From assembly GCA_964486075.1 (NCBI GenBank), contig CAZALU010000084.1, forward strand, positions 1 to 12,957: a stretch of DNA of 12,957 nucleotides. The letters run 5' to 3'. This DNA comes from JAHIJO01 sp964486075 (GTDB lineage Bacteria > Verrucomicrobiota > Kiritimatiellia > JAAZAB01). Below the pieces are notes generated by a model. That model ran no database searches and had not been told where the DNA came from. It was given only the letters and a program-made list of their open reading frames with translations. Shown here in pieces: positions 12,887 to 12,957 of the stretch. Position 1 is the stretch's first letter. Each line of letters begins with the position of its first letter. Both the position numbers and the translations under genes were made by a program.

Positions 12887-12957
12887 TCACAACGTGTCAA
12901 CAGGGCTGACGACGCCCATCGGTCCCTTATTGAGCACGTGCGTGTAGATCATCGTCG
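12887..12957 (-). CDS. Integron-type tyrosine recombinase, C-terminal end only
   Basis: The last 23 residues before a TGA read T-MIYTHVLNKGPMGV-VSPVDTL. The TTMIYTHVLNRGGxGVxSPxDxL pattern is a hallmark of the C-terminus of integron integrases and their close phage-type relatives; the Tyr in MIYTHV is the catalytic nucleophile. The rest of the gene lies beyond the right edge. Its 3' end faces the phage-derived debris. In most integrons the cassette array adjoins the 5' end of intI, so any array would lie outside the window; in the known reversed type it would lie on this side, but I found no attC-like site here. Whether the gene is intact cannot be judged. Confidence 0.8.
   Translation of the reverse strand, partial: TMIYTHVLNKGPMGVVSPVDTL

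Overview
The window looks like chromosomal DNA of an uncultivated bacterium, most likely from the PVC group (Kiritimatiellota, Verrucomicrobiota or Lentisphaerota). That placement is an inference. It rests on the gene order, on the style of the intergenic palindromes (GTAGCCGACATCG... and AATTAGGCTCCGCGG... families) and on a divergent LysA; no rRNA or other strong taxonomic marker is present.

Layout. Positions 1-273 hold no gene but are packed with palindromic repeats. Positions 274-2348 (minus strand) form a three-gene operon: a LysM/TPR lipoprotein, a coiled-coil protein with a C-terminal membrane anchor, and a second tail-anchored protein with a low-complexity linker. The last two are not families I recognise. 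A 370-base divergent intergenic region (2349-2718) carries a good sigma70-type promoter in each direction. Positions 2719-6929 (plus) run rplM-rpsI-argJ-argB-argD; argJ/argB and argB/argD overlap by ATGA. argC is absent. The operon ends in a hairpin followed by a cloverleaf-like repeat related to the one at position 1. Positions 7200-10993 (plus) carry lysA, dapA, dapB and folK, which supply diaminopimelate/lysine and one step of folate synthesis. A G-rich run able to form a G-quadruplex lies just before dapB. folK converges on a minus-strand yjbQ (UPF0047), with a large imperfect inverted repeat between them.

Positions 11520-12957 are different in character: an accessory, partly decayed region. 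It has a small cysteine-rich phage-type protein behind an excellent ribosome binding site, an orphan C-terminal fragment of a family A (phage-like) DNA polymerase, a 20-base hairpin-containing direct repeat, a DUF5681-like phage ORF, a previously easy-to-miss 50-residue membrane peptide on the minus strand, and, running off the right edge on the minus strand, the last residues of an integron-type tyrosine recombinase.

How it works together. The centre is housekeeping: ribosomal proteins coupled to arginine biosynthesis (ArgJ recycles the acetyl group, ArgB phosphorylates, ArgD transaminates), then the diaminopimelate branch. The novelty lies at the two ends and in the gaps: the undescribed tail-anchored/LysM envelope operon, the structured repeats, and the integrase-associated phage debris.
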